Origin: Bacteroidales bacterium
GTDB taxonomy: Bacteria > Bacteroidota > Bacteroidia > Bacteroidales > Tenuifilaceae
Assembly: GCA_018056955.1 (NCBI GenBank)
Contig: JAGPEQ010000002.1
Location: forward strand, 43,420-107,419
Direction of reading: 5' to 3'
DNA length: 64,000 bases
Shown: positions 60,960 to 64,000 of the stretch, one piece after another
Position numbering within the stretch: the first letter of the stretch is position 1
Layout of the letters: every line of letters begins with the position of its first letter
The notes under the pieces: generated by a model
Told to the model about the DNA's origin: nothing
Databases searched by the model: none
What the model saw: the letters and a program-made list of their open reading frames with translations, nothing else
Made by a program: the position numbers and the translations under genes

Positions 60960-61648
60960 TCGGTATACTGACGTAAGTTCTCGATTCTTGCCACAATACT
61001 CCGCAAAAGCTTAAGCAGCACATCCATATCCTCGGCTTTTACTACAGATGTTAATCGGCCATTCTCCTCATCAAACCTAAGCAGCTGTTTCAGTTCGCCT
61101 GCATTATACCCGGTCATCGCGGCAAAACTCCTGCAAATATCATCAATGGGAACCGCACCCGAAATGATATTGAAGTTGTATAGCATGGTAATAAGCATAG
61201 CTACCGATTCAATGGAGAGAACTATGGTGTTAGGGCCAAGAATTGGTTTTGATAGTTGTTCCCTATCAACACGAGCATCAAATTCGGCTTCAAGTGCCTC
61301 AAGCTGCAACTCCTTTAAAACATCAATTAGCTCCGGGTAAAACCTTTGCTTGATATATAGCACCTCGGCATACTTCTCGGTGTGCTCACCGCGCTCAATG
61401 GCAACTAGTTTCATTTTTAGTATTCTAATCCATGAGTCCAGCTCAATGGGTAAATACTCATCCAATGGTAAAGAACGAATATCGGCTTTAACCTTTTTTA
61501 AAAACGGATTGAAAAGTTGCTGGAAATACTCCTCAATAAGCAATTCCGAATGGTTAATAATATTCTCAGGTACAAATAGCTCATCCGTTTCCTTTTTGAG
61601 CTGTTTTATAACAGCTATTATTTGACCTATTGCCTTAGCTCGTTCCAT
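60956..61648 (-). CDS. Hypothetical helical protein
   Basis: A 230-residue soluble protein rich in helices (MERAKAIGQIIAVIKQLKKE; LRSIVARIENLRQYTD at the end), with no motif I recognise. It converges on the SiaC-like gene and overlaps its stop by 4 bases. The start at 61648 is the ATG that begins the well-formed helix; the upstream extension is hydrophobic and unlikely. Confidence 0.65.
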   Translation of the reverse strand: MERAKAIGQIIAVIKQLKKETDELFVPENIINHSELLIEEYFQQLFNPFLKKVKADIRSLPLDEYLPIELDSWIRILKMKLVAIERGEHTEKYAEVLYIKQRFYPELIDVLKELQLEALEAEFDARVDREQLSKPILGPNTIVLSIESVAMLITMLYNFNIISGAVPIDDICRSFAAMTGYNAGELKQLLRFDEENGRLTSVVKAEDMDVLLKLLRSIVARIENLRQYTD

Positions 61649-61674
61649 GGGAATTAAATTATTTTTGCAAAGGA

Positions 61675-61700
61675 TTACCAACCACCATTTTAGTTGGTAA
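61675..61700. repeat. Inverted repeat between divergent genes
   Basis: TTACCAAC (61675-61682) and GTTGGTAA (61693-61700) form a perfect 8-base inverted repeat 29 bases before hydE and 26 bases before the minus-strand gene start. It may be an operator or an RNA hairpin. Confidence 0.4.
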
Positions 61701-61729
61701 ACTTAGGAAAAAATACAAACTAATATACA

Positions 61730-62821
61730 ATGATTATCGATAATCTTTTAAATAAAGATAATTTAAATAAGGAAGAACTCGTATACCTCTTGGGCTGCGA
61801 GGGCGAAGAAAAAACAAAGCTTTTCACAAAGGCTGCTGAGGTAAAGGCTAAGTATATTGGACGCAAGGTTTACTTCAGAGGTCTAATTGAAATGTCGAAT
61901 ATTTGCCGTAAAAACTGTTTGTACTGCGGCATCCGTTCTGGTAATTCCAACGTTCATCGGTATAATTTAACCGACGATGAGGTAATTGAGGCAGCCAAAT
62001 TTGCCTGGGAAAACCGTTACGGTAGCATTGCCATTCAAACTGGCGAGGTAAGCACTAAAGAGTTTGTTGATAGAATAGAAAACCTACTGGATAAAATCAA
62101 CAAAGCCACAAACCATGAGCTGGGAATTACACTTTCGCTTGGTGAGCAGACCGAGGAAACATACCGGCGATGGTTTAACAAAGGAGCCATGCGTTACCTG
62201 CTCCGCATTGAGGCCTCGAACCGTGAACTCTATGCAAAGCTTCATCCCAACGACAAGCATCACGATTTTGACGAACGGCTGGAATGCCTGAGGGCCCTCC
62301 GACGTGTAGGATACCAGGTTGGAACAGGGGTAATGATAGGGCTGCCTTTTCAGACCCTAGAGCACCTTGCCGACGACCTGCTTTGGATGCAGGAAATGGA
62401 TGTGGACATGGTTGGCATGGGACCTTACGTTGAACACCCCGATACCCCTCTTTACCAGTATCGTGATAAACTTCTCCCGCTTACCGAACGCTTTAACCTG
62501 GCCCTTAAAATGACAGCCTTGCTTCGAATCCTCATGAAGGATATCAACATTGCTGCGCCAACCGCACTTCAGGCTATTGACCCTCTTGGTAGAGAAAAGG
62601 CCATAAAAGTGGGAGCTAATATCGTTATGCCAAACATAACTCCCGGAGCCTACCGTAACGATTACAAGCTATACGAGAACAAACCCTGCACCGACGATGC
62701 TGCCGATGATTGCAAGAATTGCCTCGAAGCACGTATTCAGCTAACCGGCGATGAAATTGGATATGGTGAGCATGGAAACTCAAGACACTTTTACCGGAGA
62801 AGAAACGATACGACTATATAG
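61730..62821 (+). CDS. hydE: FeFe-hydrogenase maturase HydE (radical SAM)
   Basis: The 363-residue enzyme has the radical SAM cluster C59-x3-C63-x2-C66 (NICRKNCLYCGIRS) and a C-terminal set C320-x7-C328-x2-C331, matching the spacing of the second cluster in Thermotoga HydE. Other family blocks are IQTGEVS and PTALQAIDPLGREKAIKVGANIVMPNITP. HydE helps build the dithiolate bridge of the H-cluster, so an FeFe hydrogenase with hydF and hydG should exist elsewhere. It stands alone here. Confidence 0.92.
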   Translation: MIIDNLLNKDNLNKEELVYLLGCEGEEKTKLFTKAAEVKAKYIGRKVYFRGLIEMSNICRKNCLYCGIRSGNSNVHRYNLTDDEVIEAAKFAWENRYGSIAIQTGEVSTKEFVDRIENLLDKINKATNHELGITLSLGEQTEETYRRWFNKGAMRYLLRIEASNRELYAKLHPNDKHHDFDERLECLRALRRVGYQVGTGVMIGLPFQTLEHLADDLLWMQEMDVDMVGMGPYVEHPDTPLYQYRDKLLPLTERFNLALKMTALLRILMKDINIAAPTALQAIDPLGREKAIKVGANIVMPNITPGAYRNDYKLYENKPCTDDAADDCKNCLEARIQLTGDEIGYGEHGNSRHFYRRRNDTTI

Positions 62822-62875
62822 TAAGGATAATCCAATTGGATTTTACCTAAAATTTTTCAATTAATTGCTTCTATT

Positions 62876-62907
62876 TTTGGTAGTTTCCCAAAAAGTAAAT
62901 AATTTTG
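62876..62907 (+). promoter_or_regulatory. Full Bacteroidota promoter of rplS
   Basis: TTTG (62876-62879), 20 bases, then TAATTTTG (62900-62907): a complete -33/-7 match. It predicts a 5' leader of roughly 80 bases before the L19 start codon. Confidence 0.8.
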
Positions 62908-62994
62908 CGGCCGAATTGGTGTGTAATCTCTTATCAGGACTTAGGAGCCGGTAATATTCCACACCTTAGTGTTAATCAAATAAAACAGTATAAA

Positions 62995-63363
62995 ATGGAT
63001 CTCATTAAGATTGCCGAACAAGCATTTGTTGAGAAAAAGAATCACCCCGATTTCAAGAGTGGCGACACAGTGGTTGTTCACTACAAGATTAAGGAAGGTA
63101 ACAAGGAGCGTATTCAGAACTTCAGGGGTGTTGTAATTCAGCGTAAGGGAACCGGCGCTACTGAAACCTTTACCGTTCGTAAAATTTCAGGGGGTGTTGG
63201 CGTAGAAAGGATTTTCCCTTTACACTCACCTTTCATTGAACAAATTGAAGTTGCCAAGGAAGGTAGAGTGCGTAGGGCTCGTATTTACTACCTGCGTAAC
63301 CTTACCGGTAAAAAAGCACGCATCAAAGAAAAGAAACGTGGCGTTGAAGGCGAAAATATGTAA
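62995..63363 (+). CDS. rplS: 50S ribosomal protein L19
   Basis: The 122-residue protein has typical L19 blocks: [57 protein letters not shown] and the basic [14 protein letters not shown]. The start at 62995 (MDLIKIAEQ) gives the normal length; the upstream 30 codons of open frame are leader RNA. A promoter and a strong terminator frame the gene. Confidence 0.97.
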   Translation: MDLIKIAEQAFVEKKNHPDFKSGDTVVVHYKIKEGNKERIQNFRGVVIQRKGTGATETFTVRKISGGVGVERIFPLHSPFIEQIEVAKEGRVRRARIYYLRNLTGKKARIKEKKRGVEGENM

Positions 63364-63364
63364 A

Positions 63365-63390
63365 AAAATCCCCGTTTGGGGATTTTTTTT
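63365..63390 (+). terminator. Intrinsic terminator of rplS
   Basis: Stem AAAATCCCC / GGGGATTTT (63365-63373 and 63378-63386), GTTT loop, followed by a T run. Confidence 0.94.
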
Positions 63391-63400
63391 TTGACCACCC

Positions 63401-63431
63401 TTTGCAGGAAAAAAAATTATATCTATCTTTG
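63401..63431 (+). promoter_or_regulatory. Full Bacteroidota promoter of tRNA-Arg
   Basis: TTTG (63401-63404), 19 bases, then TATCTTTG (63424-63431), 16 bases before the tRNA 5' end. Confidence 0.85.
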
Positions 63432-63447
63432 CACACGCAAAACAAAC

Positions 63448-63521
63448 GACTCCGTAGCTCAACTGAATAGAGCATCTGACTACGGATCAGAAGGTTGGGG
63501 GTTTGAATCCCTCCGGGGTCA
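63448..63521 (+). tRNA. tRNA-Arg (ACG)
   Basis: A full cloverleaf is visible: acceptor GACTCCG pairs with CGGGGTC, the D arm contains AGCTCAACTGAATAGAGC, the anticodon stem TCTGA/TCAGA holds the loop CTACGGA with anticodon ACG, and the T arm is GGGGGTTTGAATCCCTC. The CCA end is not encoded in full. The 3' part is repeated twice downstream. Confidence 0.95.
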
Positions 63522-63778
63522 CTTAGGAAAGCCAGTCAATACAGACTGGCTTTCTTTATTTGGTAAAGGAACCGTTGCAAGCATTGCCGGAGGGATCATG
63601 AAGCGAAGCGGAACTAATCCCTCCGGGGTCACTTAAGAAAGCCAATCCTTACCGATTGGCTTTCTTGCTTTTATAAAAACAAACATTAACCCATTAGCCC
63701 GGAGGGATCATGAAGCGAAGCGGAACTAATCCCTCCGGGGTCACTTAGGAAAGCCAGTCAATACAGACTGGCTTTTTT
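63506..63778 (+). repeat. Three-copy array of tRNA-Arg 3' end plus terminator hairpin
   Basis: The tRNA 3' segment AATCCCTCCGGGGTCACTTA followed by a GCCA-type terminator hairpin occurs at 63506-63553, 63616-63663 and 63728-63775 (steps 110 and 112). Copies 2 and 3 are each preceded by the same 29 bases (63587-63615, 63699-63727), giving 49 identical bases in a row; the first ten, CCGGAGGGAT, are an inverted repeat of ATCCCTCCGG. Hairpins 1 and 3 are identical (GCCAGTC/GACTGGC) and hairpin 2 differs by paired changes (GCCAATC/GATTGGC). No gene is present up to 63866. Confidence 0.85.
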
Positions 63779-63866
63779 AGTTGATGGTTGTTAGTTGTTC
63801 GTGTTTTTATGCAACAAGTGAGCAGTTACACTTTTAATGTTGGCGTTAAATGATTAACTATTCTCG

Positions 63867-64000
63867 CTAATAGATTTCTCTCTTGGAGAAGAAGAAACTC
63901 CACTCGCGCTCGGCATTTTCGTAACTATCGGCTGCATGAACGGCATTATGGGTTGTGTCGGACCCGAACTTTTTCCGGATTGTTCCCTCCTCGGCCTGGG
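63867..64000 (-). CDS. ndk: Nucleoside diphosphate kinase, C-terminal part
   Basis: The last 44 codons lie in the window; the gene continues past the right edge. The minus-strand translation includes AEEGTIRKKFGSDTTHNAVH, with the catalytic histidine in NAVHAADS, and ends SFFFSKREIY. These are the closing blocks of NDP kinase, which moves phosphate from ATP to other nucleoside diphosphates. Confidence 0.92.
   Translation of the reverse strand, partial: QAEEGTIRKKFGSDTTHNAVHAADSYENAEREWSFFFSKREIY

Noticed and set aside
63376..63636. Plus-strand frame of 86 codons across the tRNA
   Set aside because: It is open only because it crosses tRNA-Arg and its repeated 3' end; translation of a tRNA gene is not expected.
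63506..63778. CRISPR array
   Set aside because: Only three units, each made of tRNA 3' sequence plus a terminator, with spacers that share 29 bases; no cas genes are near.

Overview
The window looks like a chromosome segment from an anaerobic or facultative member of the Bacteroidota, close to Bacteroidales/Marinilabiliales. The evidence is a type IX secretion C-terminal tail on a secreted protease, TonB-dependent receptors, the long Bacteroidota-type NusB, PUR-like DUF3276, HU-SPOR and DUF5606 proteins, promoters of the TTTG-N19/20-TAnnTTTG type, and a general lack of Shine-Dalgarno sequences. HydE (FeFe-hydrogenase maturation), FeoAB and a Nim-like flavoprotein fit low-oxygen life. The carotenoid genes suggest a pigmented cell. 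Species cannot be fixed from the sequence alone.

Layout. (1) 1-8139, minus strand: a chemotaxis operon transcribed as receiver, 577-aa coiled-coil protein with a CheZ-like motif, STAS protein, cheY, cheA, cheW, cheR, a kinase-like protein lacking its phospho-acceptor histidine, cheD and cheB (cut by the window edge). No receptor, flagellar or pilus gene is present. (2) 8140-11350: a paired CRP-type operator, a Crp/Fnr regulator, a lone receiver, an HU-SPOR envelope protein and a YgjP-type metalloprotease. (3) 11380-18299: small flavoprotein, calcium-type P-ATPase, YebC, tandem universal stress protein, lipoprotein. (4) 18517-28059: two secreted peptidases (C69, C10 with T9SS tail), NAD salvage (pncA, pncB), DUF1573, HAD phosphatase/mutase, TonB receptor. 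(5) 28109-33704: housekeeping genes (coaE, ybbR, yajC, nusB, PUR-like). (6) 33866-39907: metal island with a FeoA-FeoB fusion, a 55-aa Cys-rich membrane protein, a His/Cys-rich exported protein, a TonB receptor and two HMA proteins.

(7) 39983-40435: a complete-looking TPP riboswitch leads into a 44-codon stump of a Thi4-like gene, which ends at a scar that may be the remnant of an insertion sequence. (8) 40436-47438: carotenoid island, with crtI-crtB on plus and crtD-like, cruF, acyltransferase, glycosyltransferase and TPR on minus, suggesting a glycosylated and perhaps acylated carotenoid. (9) 47846-51596: a tight operon of lysine 2,3-aminomutase, two ATP-grasp ligases and a GNAT acetyltransferase. 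It is the best candidate here for an undescribed pathway, probably making a beta-lysine-containing small molecule. (10) 51660-57411: a gene remnant and an RND efflux operon. (11) 57408-64000: nadD-gmk-yicC, a DUF486 protein, a SiaC-like phosphoprotein, hydE, rplS, tRNA-Arg(ACG) followed by duplicated tRNA 3' ends with terminators, and the end of ndk.

All family assignments are by eye from motifs and general resemblance. No database search was run.
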